A stretch of DNA of 64,000 bases, taken from NCBI GenBank assembly GCA_025363655.1, contig JANYDK010000059.1:1-64000 (forward strand), in the 5' to 3' direction. Every line of letters starts with the position of its first letter. The first letter of the stretch is position 1. The translations under genes and the position numbers were made by a program. A model generated the notes under the pieces. The model was not told where the DNA came from, ran no database searches, and was given only the letters and a program-made list of their open reading frames with translations. Source of the stretch: Deltaproteobacteria bacterium. Lineage in GTDB: Bacteria; Myxococcota_A; Polyangia; Polyangiales; JADJMO01. Positions 34,606-42,744 of the stretch are shown here, piece by piece.

Positions 34606-36338
34606 CCTCACGCGGCCTGCTCCTCTTTGGGTCGCTCGCGTCGATCGCACCCGTCTTCCTCGTCGCCTGCGGAGGCTCCGATGGAGGCGACGTCCCTGGC
34701 GACGACGGCGCCGTCGACACGAACACTTCCGTCGACGCCGCGGGCACGGACACGACAGGCACGGACGCAGCAGGCACCGACGCGAGCGGCACCGACGCCA
34801 ATGTCGACACCGGTCCGATCACGCCACCGAGCGCGACCTGCACGGCGCCCGTCGCCGCGGTCGACACCAGCAAGCCAACCACGGTCGTCGGGAGCGGCAA
34901 CGCCGCGAGCTGCACCGAGGCCGCGCTCACCGCCGCGATCGCCAAAGGCGGAATCATCACCTTCGACTGCGGCGGCGCGGCCACCATCGCGATCACCAAG
35001 ACCCTGCAATTGCGCACCGACGTAGCGACGACGATCGACGGTGGCAACAAAATCACGCTCGACGGCGGCGACGCGGTTCGTGTGCTGGAGTGGAATCACC
35101 CTGATTATCGCAAAGACGACAACGTCCTCACGCTGCAACATCTGACGATCACGCGCGGCCACGCCAAAGGCACCGACGCCTTCGCACCGGCCCCCGCCCC
35201 ATGTTCGCAAGGTTGGTACGATGGGGAAGGCGGCGCGCTGAAGATGCGCGATGGCGTCCTCATGGTCATCGACTCGACCTTCGTCGCCAATCGAGCCGCC
35301 GAGCTCGGCCCAGACGTCGGCGGCGGCGCGCTTTATCTGGCCGGCTGCAAAAAGGCGACGATCGTCGGCAGCACGTTCAAAGACAACAAGGGCAGCAACA
35401 GCGGCGCCATCGGCTCCCTCAACAGCGAGCTCGACGTCTACAACTCGACCTTCGATGGCAACGTCGCGCTCGGCAACGGCGCCAACAGCGATGACGCCAG
35501 CAAGTGCTCGGTGGTGGCCAAGACGGGACAGCACCAAGTCGGTTCCGGCGGCAATGGCGGCGCGATCGGCATCGACGGTGGCTCGGACGGCACGCACACC
35601 TTCTGCGGCGTGAAGTTCCTCGGCAACACCTGCGGCAAGAACGCGCTCGGCGGCGCCCTCGCCCGCACGCCCGACGCCGCGCGCCAGACGACGATCATCG
35701 ATCGCTGCGTTTTCTCGGGCAATCGTGGCGAATCGGGCATCTCGCTCTACTTCCACAATTCGCTTTTGCAAATCAGCGCCTCGACCTTCTCCGGCAACGT
35801 CGGCAATGGCGCCGGCATCCAGGCCGATGGCACCACGCTGCAGGCGACCAACGTCACGTTCTCGGGCAATGAAGCCATTGCCGGGCTCGGCGCCGGAATC
35901 GCGCTCTTCGGCGGCGACGGCAAGCTCCTCAATTGCACCTTCGTCGGCAACAAGGCGGAGGGTGGAGATCCTTATTTCGCTGCGGCGATCTTCGGCAATC
36001 CGAAGTTGGAGATTGCCAATTGCCTCTTCGTCGACAACACCGCGAAGAATCCAGGCGCGCCCATGCAATGTCAGGCGAACGCGACGGGCACGGGTGATCT
36101 GCAGTGGCCGCGCAAGCACCTCGTCGGGGGAGGCGACGACGCGCTCTGCGTCCCCGGCATCACCTTCGCCGATCCACTGCTCGGGGCGCTCGGCGATCAC
36201 GGGGGCGCGGTCCCTGTCGCATTGCCCGGCGCCGGGAGCCCCGCGATCGGCATCGGCAATGCATGTCCGGGCAGCGACGCACGGGGCAAGGCGCGCAAGG
36301 CGAGCGGCTGCACTGCCGGAGCGGCGGAGCCCGATTGA
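34602..36338 (+). CDS. lipoprotein with right-handed parallel beta-helix repeats
   Basis: A 578-residue protein. A signal ending VFLVACGG (lipobox) and an Asp/Thr-rich linker (about 30-80) precede a right-handed parallel beta-helix: FDCGGAATIAITKTLQLR, then HLTITRGHAKG, DSTFVANRAAE, GSTFKDNKGSN, NSTFDGNVA, VTFSGNEA and CTFVGNKAEGG, each a rung of about 25 residues. Such proteins are polysaccharide-binding or lyase-like. The GTG at 34602 is set by overlap with the glycosidase-like gene stop. Together these two lipoproteins look like a carbohydrate-processing pair. Confidence 0.82.
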   Translation: MTSRGLLLFGSLASIAPVFLVACGGSDGGDVPGDDGAVDTNTSVDAAGTDTTGTDAAGTDASGTDANVDTGPITPPSATCTAPVAAVDTSKPTTVVGSGNAASCTEAALTAAIAKGGIITFDCGGAATIAITKTLQLRTDVATTIDGGNKITLDGGDAVRVLEWNHPDYRKDDNVLTLQHLTITRGHAKGTDAFAPAPAPCSQGWYDGEGGALKMRDGVLMVIDSTFVANRAAELGPDVGGGALYLAGCKKATIVGSTFKDNKGSNSGAIGSLNSELDVYNSTFDGNVALGNGANSDDASKCSVVAKTGQHQVGSGGNGGAIGIDGGSDGTHTFCGVKFLGNTCGKNALGGALARTPDAARQTTIIDRCVFSGNRGESGISLYFHNSLLQISASTFSGNVGNGAGIQADGTTLQATNVTFSGNEAIAGLGAGIALFGGDGKLLNCTFVGNKAEGGDPYFAAAIFGNPKLEIANCLFVDNTAKNPGAPMQCQANATGTGDLQWPRKHLVGGGDDALCVPGITFADPLLGALGDHGGAVPVALPGAGSPAIGIGNACPGSDARGKARKASGCTAGAAEPD

Positions 36339-36387
36339 CGAGCACTGGCGGATGGCTCGTCGCCCGAGCGAGGTGTACGATCGACCC

Positions 36388-36906
36388 ATGAAAATCAGCG
36401 CCGGCAGCATCGTCCGCGTCGAGTTCGAGCTCCGCGTGAAAGGCGGCGACGTCATCGAATCGTCCGCCAAAACGGGGCCCGTGCAGTACGTCCACGGCGA
36501 GCACAAGCTGCTCCCCGCATTGGAGAAGCGCCTCGAAGGTCTCGCCGCTGGGCAAACGCTCGAAGGCGTGATTCCCGCCGCCGAGGTCATCCCACCGGAA
36601 GAGACGCTACCGCTGCGTCACATCCCGCGCGCCGAGTTCCCCAAGGACGTCGCCGTCGAGCTCGGCGCGATGTTCGAAGCGCACAACCAAGCTGGCGCGG
36701 TCATCAACCTCAAGGTCACCGGCGTCGACGACAAGCACGTCACCGTGCGCCTGCTGCCACCGCTCGCGGGGAAAGACCTGGCGTTCAAGGTCAAGGTCGT
36801 GATGATCGAAGACCCGGTGAGCCACCTGCGCGAGGTGGTGCTGAAGCATCCACCGCCGTTGCCAGCGGAGGCGCTGAAGCTCGAGCTCGAGCCGGTGGAT
36901 GATTAG
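36388..36906 (+). CDS. FKBP-type peptidyl-prolyl isomerase, SlyD-like
   Basis: A 172-residue protein with no signal peptide. VRVEFELRVKGGDVIESSAK, then GPVQYVHGEHKLLPALEKRLEGLAAGQ, is the FKBP core; the insert (about residues 65-125) is the SlyD-type insert-in-flap region. The last 40 residues continue the fold. It folds proline-containing chains and may assist the exported proteins encoded nearby. It starts at 36388, 49 bases after the beta-helix lipoprotein stop. Confidence 0.9.
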   Translation: MKISAGSIVRVEFELRVKGGDVIESSAKTGPVQYVHGEHKLLPALEKRLEGLAAGQTLEGVIPAAEVIPPEETLPLRHIPRAEFPKDVAVELGAMFEAHNQAGAVINLKVTGVDDKHVTVRLLPPLAGKDLAFKVKVVMIEDPVSHLREVVLKHPPPLPAEALKLELEPVDD

Positions 36907-36922
36907 TCCGCTGGACTGCCCC

Positions 36923-37273
36923 TCAGCTCACATAAGCCCCCAGCGAAATATCCGTGAGCGTCCCGTCGCGAAACGTCAGCACCCTCAGAAACGACCCTTT
37001 CCCCTGTGAATAGGTCCACACGTCGACGGTGATGTAGACCACCGTCCCGTTCCACTTGCGCTTCTCGGTGCGACTCGTCTTCATCCACGGCGCGTTGCAC
37101 TTCATCAGCACCGACGCCTGCGACTCGCCGAGTTGCACCAAGTTGCCGGTGCAGCTCATCCCTGCGTCATCGCCGGCGATGGGTGAAGGACGGGGCGACG
37201 GCGACGGCAGCGCGGGCGCGCTGGCCACTCGGAGAGCGAAGAGGGCGACGAGCGTAGGGAGCACGGGAAGCAT
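36923..37273 (-). CDS. DUF2845-type exported protein
   Basis: A 116-residue protein with a signal peptide (to about residue 20). GMSCTGNLVQLGESQASVLMKC is the conserved start of DUF2845 (two cysteines around a G-x-S), followed by DVWTYSQGKGSFLRVLTFRDGTL. The family is uncharacterised. It is the outward gene of a minus-strand pair with the lipoprotein at 37322. Confidence 0.78.
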   Translation of the reverse strand: MLPVLPTLVALFALRVASAPALPSPSPRPSPIAGDDAGMSCTGNLVQLGESQASVLMKCNAPWMKTSRTEKRKWNGTVVYITVDVWTYSQGKGSFLRVLTFRDGTLTDISLGAYVS

Positions 37274-37321
37274 GGCCGGGAAGCAATCGGCCGCCGGCGG
37301 TTGTTCCTCGGTCGACGCCGA

Positions 37322-37747
37322 TCAGGCTCCCTTCGTCTTCGCGATCAAGATCAGCGTCACCACGTCGTCCTCCTCGGCGAGCGGTGACCAGCTCTCGGCA
37401 TAGGTCGCCCGTTGCGCGCACCCTTCGACGAGAAATAGGCTTCCTTTTCCGATGTTCACGGCGTGTGCGTGCAGCTTCGCCGTCTCGCAGCCGAGGTCGA
37501 TGGCGCCACTCGCCTTGAGCGCAGCGTCCTCCGCGCAGTGGTGGATACCCTCGTGATCGCAGGCGTCGCTGGGGAAGAAGTGCTTCGTTGCGAGTCGATC
37601 GTGGAAGCGCTCGCCGTGCGCGCCCACGAAGACGAGCTCGCCCGGGTTCGGTCTCGGGGCGGGGGGCAACGCGGGCACGCACGCGCTGAGGAAGCTCTCG
37701 AAGAGCAGGCTGCCGAGCAAAATCCACGTCGATGCAGAGGGCCTCAT
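37322..37747 (-). CDS. small lipoprotein of unknown function
   Basis: A 141-residue protein with a lipobox (FLSACVPALP, Cys at about 23) and a short Pro linker. The mature part has four cysteines (DACDHEGIHHCAEDA, LGCETAK, VEGCAQR). The start at 37747 (MRPSASTWILL) is the first one that gives a good signal; a longer frame to 37876 would add residues with no signal character. The pattern DACDHEGIHHC resembles small metal- or disulfide-stabilised domains. The family is not recognised. Confidence 0.7.
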   Translation of the reverse strand: MRPSASTWILLGSLLFESFLSACVPALPPAPRPNPGELVFVGAHGERFHDRLATKHFFPSDACDHEGIHHCAEDAALKASGAIDLGCETAKLHAHAVNIGKGSLFLVEGCAQRATYAESWSPLAEEDDVVTLILIAKTKGA

Positions 37748-37911
37748 GTCGCCTCCAACCCCGACGAGGCTCGGACGATTCCCGGTCGGTTGCGGAACGA
37801 TGTTACGGAACAGTCGCCGTTTCGCGCCGACCAATCCGCGGCGAATCACCGAGAAATCAGCCCTATCGAGCGTCACCGGATGACGGCGAGGGGCTTGCAG
37901 TGGAGAGGAGC

Positions 37912-39192
37912 ATGCACCGCCCTCTCCCCACCCTCCCCTCGCTCGCGCTCGTCTCCATCGCCTCCTTCGCCTCCTTCGCCTCCTTCGCCTCCTTCGCGTC
38001 GCTCGCCGCCCTCGGCGCGCTCACCGCCTGCAGTAGCGCCGACGGCTCGATCGAAGGTGCGCCAGGTGACGAAGCCGGAACGACCAAGGATTCGGGGACC
38101 TCGCCGGGCGTCGACTCGAGCAGCCCGGGCACCGACACGGGAACGGCGCCGCCCGGCACCGACACGGGAACGTCGCCGCCCGGCACCGACACGGGAACGA
38201 CGCCGCCCGGCACCGACACGGGCACGACGCCGCCGACGGACACCGGCACGCCGACGCCGACGATCGGTGGCATCTTCGAGAAGCCGGAGCCGTGGACGAA
38301 GGACGTCTCGGGCCTCACCAAGGACGCGCGTTCGGACGCCATCACCGGTGCGCTCGTGACCCTCGGGGGTTGGGGCGCAGGCGCCCTCAAGATCGATTTC
38401 TCGATTCCGCTCTTCTTCGCCGACTCGACGACGCCGCGCCAATCGATCACCGCGCCTTCGGGCGGCTATTGCTACGGCGGTCCGGACTGCGATCCGCTGC
38501 CGATTCGCATGCCACTCCCCACGGGGGGTAACACCGAAGGAAGCGCGACCTATGCGTGCGACACGAGCGCGGACGACTGTCACGTGCTGGTCGTCGAGAA
38601 GACCGAGAAGAAGCTCTATGAGCTTTACAACTCGACCTCGACGAGCGGCGGCTTCACTGCGCTCGGCGCCTTCGTCTGGGATCTCACGAAATCGTATCCC
38701 GACAGCGAGCGCGGCGAGCAGTGCACCTCCGCCGACGCCGCCGGTTTCCCCATCGCCGGCCTGCTTCCCACCGCTGACGAGGTCGCCGCGGGCGAGGTCA
38801 AACATGCGCTGCGCTTCATCCTCCCGAACGCGCGCATGAAGGCCAAGGTCTACGTCCATCCGGCCGGTCACGCCGGAGGGCCGAGCAGCACCAACGCCAA
38901 CGCGCCGCCCTACGGCGTCCGTTTCCGCCTCCGCGCGAGCTTCGACGAGACGCCGTACAACGCCAGCGAGAAGGTGCTCATCCATGCGATGAAGAAGTAC
39001 GGGATGCTCCTCTCGGACGGCGGCAACATCGCCCTCACCTTCGCCGACGATCGAACGAGCAAGGCGAAGTGGGCGACGCTGGGCGTCAGCGCCAGCTCCT
39101 TCACCAAGATCGCGGTCGGCGATTTCGAGGTCGTCGACCTCACCCCCGAGATCAAGCTCACCTACGACTGCGTGCGAAACGCCGGATTCTGA
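37912..39192 (+). CDS. lipoprotein of unknown function with repetitive linker
   Basis: A 426-residue protein. The signal has a perfect ASF repeat (four copies) and ends ALTACSS (lipobox). A linker encoded by a 27-bp repeat gives four PPGTDTG units (about residues 65-115), then comes a domain of about 290 residues: IDFSIPLFFADSTT, YCYGGPDCDPLPIRMPL, HVLVVEKTEKKLYELYN, RFRLRASFDETPYNASEKVL. Strands and aromatic residues suggest a carbohydrate-binding or beta-sandwich fold, but no family can be named. It is alone on the plus strand. Confidence 0.78.
   Translation: MHRPLPTLPSLALVSIASFASFASFASFASLAALGALTACSSADGSIEGAPGDEAGTTKDSGTSPGVDSSSPGTDTGTAPPGTDTGTSPPGTDTGTTPPGTDTGTTPPTDTGTPTPTIGGIFEKPEPWTKDVSGLTKDARSDAITGALVTLGGWGAGALKIDFSIPLFFADSTTPRQSITAPSGGYCYGGPDCDPLPIRMPLPTGGNTEGSATYACDTSADDCHVLVVEKTEKKLYELYNSTSTSGGFTALGAFVWDLTKSYPDSERGEQCTSADAAGFPIAGLLPTADEVAAGEVKHALRFILPNARMKAKVYVHPAGHAGGPSSTNANAPPYGVRFRLRASFDETPYNASEKVLIHAMKKYGMLLSDGGNIALTFADDRTSKAKWATLGVSASSFTKIAVGDFEVVDLTPEIKLTYDCVRNAGF
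37960..37995. repeat. 9-bp tandem repeat (4 copies) in a signal-peptide coding region
   Basis: Four perfect copies of gcctccttc encode four ASF triplets inside the signal peptide of the lipoprotein at 37912-39192. Slippage here would change signal length in steps of three residues without shifting the frame. Confidence 0.85.
38128..38235. repeat. 27-bp tandem repeat (4 copies) encoding a PPGTDTG linker
   Basis: Four units of 27 bp, each starting GGCACCGACACGGGAACG and differing at one or two bases (the fourth unit slightly more), encode the Pro/Gly/Thr linker between the lipid anchor and the domain of the lipoprotein at 37912-39192. Confidence 0.82.
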
Positions 39193-39363
39193 GGATTCTG
39201 CGAGCACGTCGGCAGCGAGGCGAATGCGTTACGCGGCGTCAGCTCCACGCGCCGCGTCGTGATTCAGCACCCATCGGTAACTTTCCCCGGACCCCATCGA
39301 CTCACCTTCGCGACGCCGCTTCGACCTTCGTCTATCCCAACGGGGCGCGTCCAAGGAGCATGC

Positions 39364-39660
39364 ATGAAAACGAGCGTTTCGACGGACGAACTGACCGCTG
39401 GGGGATGGGTCCATTACGCCTCGGACTGGTACTACTACTCACCGAGCTGGGGCAGCACGACCCACATCCACGTCGGCGGCAGCAACAAGGGCGGAACGCT
39501 CCAGGTGGCCTTCATCTCGTTCAAGGTGAAAGATCGCTTCGCCGCCAAGATGTACGACGCCGAGCGCATGATCTCCGATCAGAGCGTCCTCGAGGACGAC
39601 ACCAAGATCCCGTACGACGTCGCCATCGAGTTCCGTCGCGCGCTCAAGCCGTTCTTTTGA
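39364..39660 (+). CDS. small protein of unknown function
   Basis: A 98-residue protein beginning MKTSVSTDELTAGG, without a signal peptide. It is rich in aromatic residues (HYASDWYYYSPSW), with strands such as THIHVGGSNKGGTLQVAFI and FKVKDRFAAKMYDAERMI, and ends RRALKPFF. It probably adopts a small alpha/beta fold. The start at 39364 is the first ATG after an upstream region of about 170 bases with nothing recognisable. No family is known. Confidence 0.65.
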   Translation: MKTSVSTDELTAGGWVHYASDWYYYSPSWGSTTHIHVGGSNKGGTLQVAFISFKVKDRFAAKMYDAERMISDQSVLEDDTKIPYDVAIEFRRALKPFF

Positions 39661-39730
39661 GCTGACCTAGAACTGAAGTTGCACACGCAGCGTGCGCCTC
39701 GTCGCGCCGCTGCGCGTTGCCATTTTTGCT

Positions 39731-39907
39731 TCACGCTTCTCGACTGCCCTTCTTCTTCCCCGGCAACCGGCCCGCCCTCGCCAGCGCATCTCTCAGCACG
39801 AACTCGATCTGCGCGTTGAGGCTGCGGAGGTCGTCCGCAGCCCAACGCTGCAGCGCTTCGAGGAGCGCCGGATCGGTGCGCAATAGAAAGGGCTTACGCT
39901 CGGCCAT
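39731..39907 (-). CDS. ribbon-helix-helix (Arc/MetJ-type) DNA-binding protein
   Basis: A 58-residue protein: RKPFLLRTDPALLEALQRWA, then DDLRSLNAQIEFVLRDALAR. A short basic strand, a helix, a turn and a second helix fit the Arc-type ribbon-helix-helix fold; LRSLNAQIEFVLRDAL is the second-helix signature. Proteins of this type are often encoded downstream of SPFH proteins and regulate their gene. It lies 19 bases after the SPFH stop codon and shares its strand. A 36-bp palindrome upstream of the SPFH gene (40831-40866) is a plausible binding site. Confidence 0.85.
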   Translation of the reverse strand: MAERKPFLLRTDPALLEALQRWAADDLRSLNAQIEFVLRDALARAGRLPGKKKGSREA

Positions 39908-39926
39908 CGCCTGCTCGGGTGAGTGA

Positions 39927-40808
39927 CTAGTAGAGAGTGCCGGCGTTGATGATCGGCTGGGTCGAGCGCTCTCCACACAGCACGACCAGGAGATTGCTCA
40001 CCATCGCCGCTTTGCGCTCGGTGTCGAGCTCGACGATGCCGCGCGAGGTGAGTTGGGCGAGCGCCATCTCGACCATCGACACTGCGCCTTCGACGATGAG
40101 CGTGCGAGCGGCGATGATCGCGCCGGCCTGTTGACGCTGGAGCATGGCCTGGGCGATTTCCGGGGCGTAGGCGAGGTGCGCGACCCGGGCGTCGACCACC
40201 TCGACGCCAGCCGATTTGATGCGCGTGTTGACCTCCATGCGCAGCTGGTCGGCGACCGCCTCGGAGTGGCCGCGGAGGCTCATCTTGGCCTCGTCGTGGC
40301 TGTCGTAGGGGTGATGCATCGCCAGGTTTCGCAGCGCGGCCTCGGACTGCACTTGCACGAAGCTGGAGAAATTCTCGACGTCGAAGAGCGCGCAGAACGT
40401 ATCGGTGACGCGCCAGGAGATGACCGCGGCGATCTCGATCGGGTTGCCGTCGACGTCGTTGACCTTGATTTTCGCGGTCTCGAAGTTGCGCACGCGGAGC
40501 GAGAGCGTGGCCTTGGTGGTGAAGGGATTGGCGAAGCGGAGGCCCGCCTCCTTCACGGTGCCGACGTAGCGGCCGACGAAGGTGAGCACCCGCGCTTCGT
40601 TGGGACCGACGACGAAGACGCCACGGAAGACGATGATCGAGAGGATGAAGACGACCCCGGCGGCGAGCACGTAGACGCCCGCCTCGCTCGGCGCCCTGCG
40701 CGAATCGATCTGCGCGACCAACGAAATTGCGCCGACCAGACCGGCGAGCCCCGCGAAGACCGCGAGCCAGCCCGAGGTGGAGAACGCATCGGTTTCTTTA
40801 CGTGCCAT
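39927..40808 (-). CDS. SPFH (band 7/stomatin-prohibitin) membrane protein
   Basis: A 293-residue protein. Two hydrophobic stretches near the N-terminus ([19 protein letters not shown] and [19 protein letters not shown]) anchor it. The SPFH domain follows with [58 protein letters not shown] and [26 protein letters not shown], ending in the coiled segment typical of the family. It forms membrane microdomain scaffolds. The start at 40808 is backed by GGAGGTC eight bases upstream. It precedes the ribbon-helix-helix gene in one operon. Confidence 0.92.
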   Translation of the reverse strand: MARKETDAFSTSGWLAVFAGLAGLVGAISLVAQIDSRRAPSEAGVYVLAAGVVFILSIIVFRGVFVVGPNEARVLTFVGRYVGTVKEAGLRFANPFTTKATLSLRVRNFETAKIKVNDVDGNPIEIAAVISWRVTDTFCALFDVENFSSFVQVQSEAALRNLAMHHPYDSHDEAKMSLRGHSEAVADQLRMEVNTRIKSAGVEVVDARVAHLAYAPEIAQAMLQRQQAGAIIAARTLIVEGAVSMVEMALAQLTSRGIVELDTERKAAMVSNLLVVLCGERSTQPIINAGTLY

Positions 40809-40830
40809 GGGAGACCTCCTTGGGGGTCGA

Positions 40831-40866
40831 ACGTGATGGCAATGTGATATCACTTTGGCATCACGT
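40831..40866. promoter_or_regulatory. 36-bp palindrome upstream of the SPFH gene
   Basis: An inverted repeat with 16 of 18 paired positions matching, centred at 40848-40849, begins ACGTGATGGCAATGTGAT and mirrors itself to 40866. Its core GTGATATCAC at 40844-40853 is perfect, and GTGAT half-sites recur four times (two on each strand). It lies 23 bases before the SPFH start codon. The arrangement fits an operator for the ribbon-helix-helix protein encoded two genes on; this link is inference. Confidence 0.7.
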
Positions 40867-40889
40867 CAAGGGGCCGGCCCGCGGTGATG

Positions 40890-42014
40890 TCAGGGCAGTC
40901 GGAAGCGCTCGAAGAACGTCATCATGTACTCGTCGCCGTCGATGTCGGTGATCGGCGCACCCACTGGACACGTCGCGCTGCCGGGCCAGCAGTGTCCTCC
41001 CCCGTCGGCCGTGCACAGCTCGACTTGGGAGCCGCCCGCGCACTTCGTCCGCGCCTCGCAGTGCACGGCGCCCTTCTTGTACGTCTGCACGGGTGCATCG
41101 GTGCAGCCGTCGTGGGTCGCCCAAAATGTGATGGTGTCGGCCACCGACGCGCCGTTGCCGCCGCCATAGGGCACGAGCGGATCGGCGGTGCCGTGGAAAT
41201 GCAGCACCGGCACCGGCCGCGTCGGCTTGCAATCGGGAAGAGCAATCCCAATCGTCCCCGAGGCGGGCGCGATCGCCGTGATCAGATCGGAGGCTTCGCA
41301 CGCCAGTCGATGCGAGAGGAACGCGCCGTTGGAGTGGCCCGTGGCGTACACGCGCTTCTGGTCGACGCAGACCTTCGCCTCGACGGCGGCCACCATCTCG
41401 CGGATGAAGCCGACGTCGTCCTCCCCGTTGGTGTTCGAAGGCGCGCAGCAGACGCCTGCGTTCCACGAGCCGCTGAGCCCCGAGGGGTAGGCGACGATCA
41501 TGCGGTGTTTGTCGGCTGCCGGCTTCATCTCGGAGAACAGCTCCATGCTCGGACCGTCGAGGACGAGCGGGTGCATGTCGATGAGCAGCGGCCGCAGCTC
41601 CTTCGGGCCGAGGCCGGTCGGCACATACACGCGATAGCGCCGCGTCTTGCCGGCGTGGTCGAGCGTGAAGTCGTGATCACCCGGCGAGAGGCCCTCGGCG
41701 TGACATTCCGGCTCTGTGGGCGCTGGCGGCGCGGTGTCGACGCTCGATGACGGGCTGTCGAGGACGTCGTCGGTGCTCGACACCTCGGAAGCGCCACCGA
41801 CGTCGATCGAGACGTCGTTCGGCGATTGTGCGTCGGCCACGCGCGAGGGGACGCCGTCGGTGGAGGTGGCGCCCGTGCCGCAACCCACGATCGCTCCGCA
41901 AACCAAACCCACTGCGCCCACGATCGTCCGGCGGCCGAGCGCAGCGAGATCGACCGGAGGGCCAAAGTTGCGAAGCAGTGTTTGGCGAAATGAGACTGTC
42001 CTTGTCGCGCCCAT
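40890..42014 (-). CDS. PHB-depolymerase-like esterase (alpha/beta hydrolase lipoprotein)
   Basis: A 374-residue protein. The N-terminus carries a hydrophobic signal (TIVGAVGLVCGAIVGC, lipobox) and a linker rich in Asp/Ser (about 50-95). The catalytic domain has RRYRVYVPTGL, the nucleophile elbow ATGHSNGAFLS, HGTADPLVPYGGG with the Asp, and GGGHCWPG with the His, as in LpqC/feruloyl-esterase/PHB depolymerase. The ATG at 42014 gives 27 residues before the signal; part of that is the 66-bp repeat described below, so a later start is possible. It is probably an exported esterase for polyesters or aryl esters. Confidence 0.85.
   Translation of the reverse strand: MGATRTVSFRQTLLRNFGPPVDLAALGRRTIVGAVGLVCGAIVGCGTGATSTDGVPSRVADAQSPNDVSIDVGGASEVSSTDDVLDSPSSSVDTAPPAPTEPECHAEGLSPGDHDFTLDHAGKTRRYRVYVPTGLGPKELRPLLIDMHPLVLDGPSMELFSEMKPAADKHRMIVAYPSGLSGSWNAGVCCAPSNTNGEDDVGFIREMVAAVEAKVCVDQKRVYATGHSNGAFLSHRLACEASDLITAIAPASGTIGIALPDCKPTRPVPVLHFHGTADPLVPYGGGNGASVADTITFWATHDGCTDAPVQTYKKGAVHCEARTKCAGGSQVELCTADGGGHCWPGSATCPVGAPITDIDGDEYMMTFFERFRLP
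41932..41997 (-). repeat. 66-bp interspersed repeat, copy A (minus orientation)
   Basis: Read on the minus strand, this copy aligns with copy B at 42671-42736 over about 66 bases with roughly 80 percent identity and one gap, sharing TTTCGCCAAA, CGCAACTTTGGCC and ATCTCGCT-CGCTCGG. It lies inside the first codons of the esterase gene as annotated. It contains the imperfect palindrome GCCAAA-14-TTTGGC at 41961-41986. Confidence 0.75.
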
Positions 42015-42065
42015 CGATGCCCCCTGTCGGGCGCGAGTAGAACACGTTCTACGAGCGTGGCACAA

Positions 42066-42665
42066 TCACGGAGCTTCTCGGAGCTTGAGCGGCTTCAGCC
42101 AATGCTCCCACACCAACTCGTGGCTCGCTTTCAGCGGCGCCTTGTTCATCACGCGCTGCACCAGCAAACCATCGACCAGCGCACGCACGCACGCAAAGAG
42201 CGCCTCGGGGTTGCACTCGGCGACGATGCCGTCACGAATTCCCTGCCGCAGCCGCGCGACCATGTCCTGCCGATTGGCCTCGAAGACCATCGCGCCGGCC
42301 GCGAGAATCTCCGGGAGCCGCGCGCCGGCGGTGGCGGCGATGGCCTGCGTGAGGAAGACGACACGCTCTTCGTGGCCCGCGTGAAACCCATGCACCGCGC
42401 GAAGATGGGCATAGAGACGATCGAGCGGATGGGTGTGCTTGTCGACCTTGGCGATGACGTGCTCGGCCTGCTCCATGAGCAAGTCGACCAGCGCCAACTC
42501 GACGAGGTGGGCCTTGGTCGGGAAGTGATAGAGCAGCGTCGGTCGCTTGATTCCGAGCGCGTCGGCGAGCGCGGCCATCGAAAGATCGATGCCCTCACGG
42601 CGCAAGACGTCGACGGCCGCACGGGCGAGCTCCTGCTTTTTCGCGTGTTCGGTGGGCCTGGCCAC
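42066..42665 (-). CDS. TetR-family transcriptional regulator
   Basis: A 199-residue protein. The DNA-binding domain at about residues 8-55 has RAAVDVLRREGIDLSMAALA, then DALGIKRPTLLYHFPTKAHLVE, the classic helix-turn-helix of TetR/AcrR regulators with the YHFPTK turn. The rest is a helical ligand and dimer domain ending LKPLKLREAP. The GTG at 42665 is the start; 42666-42736 upstream holds the repeat copy B. It lies between the esterase gene and the MlrC gene, all on the minus strand, so it probably controls neighbours. The ligand is unknown. Confidence 0.9.
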   Translation of the reverse strand: MARPTEHAKKQELARAAVDVLRREGIDLSMAALADALGIKRPTLLYHFPTKAHLVELALVDLLMEQAEHVIAKVDKHTHPLDRLYAHLRAVHGFHAGHEERVVFLTQAIAATAGARLPEILAAGAMVFEANRQDMVARLRQGIRDGIVAECNPEALFACVRALVDGLLVQRVMNKAPLKASHELVWEHWLKPLKLREAP

Positions 42666-42670
42666 GATTT

Positions 42671-42736
42671 TCTCGTTTCGCCAAAGATTGCTGCGCAACT
42701 TTGGCCGCTTCGGTCAATCTCGCTCCGCTCGGTTGC
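42671..42736 (+). repeat. 66-bp interspersed repeat, copy B (plus orientation)
   Basis: This copy is the inverted partner of copy A at 41932-41997 and flanks the TetR gene on its upstream side. It contains an imperfect palindrome, GCCAAAG to CTTTGGC, at 42680-42705. The position just before the TetR start would suit an operator; the length and conservation outside the palindrome also suit a mobile or REP-like repeat. Confidence 0.75.
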
Positions 42737-42744
42737 CGAAGCTT

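Noticed and set aside
31900-34650. Open minus-strand frame of 916 codons opposite the RCC1 and glycosidase-like genes
   Set aside because: Its composition is Arg/Glu-rich and repetitive, it has no domain, and the plus strand carries complete signal peptides and repeats.
34608-36590. Minus-strand frame of 660 codons opposite the beta-helix gene
   Set aside because: It shows antisense-type composition, and the plus strand shows clear beta-helix rungs and a lipobox.
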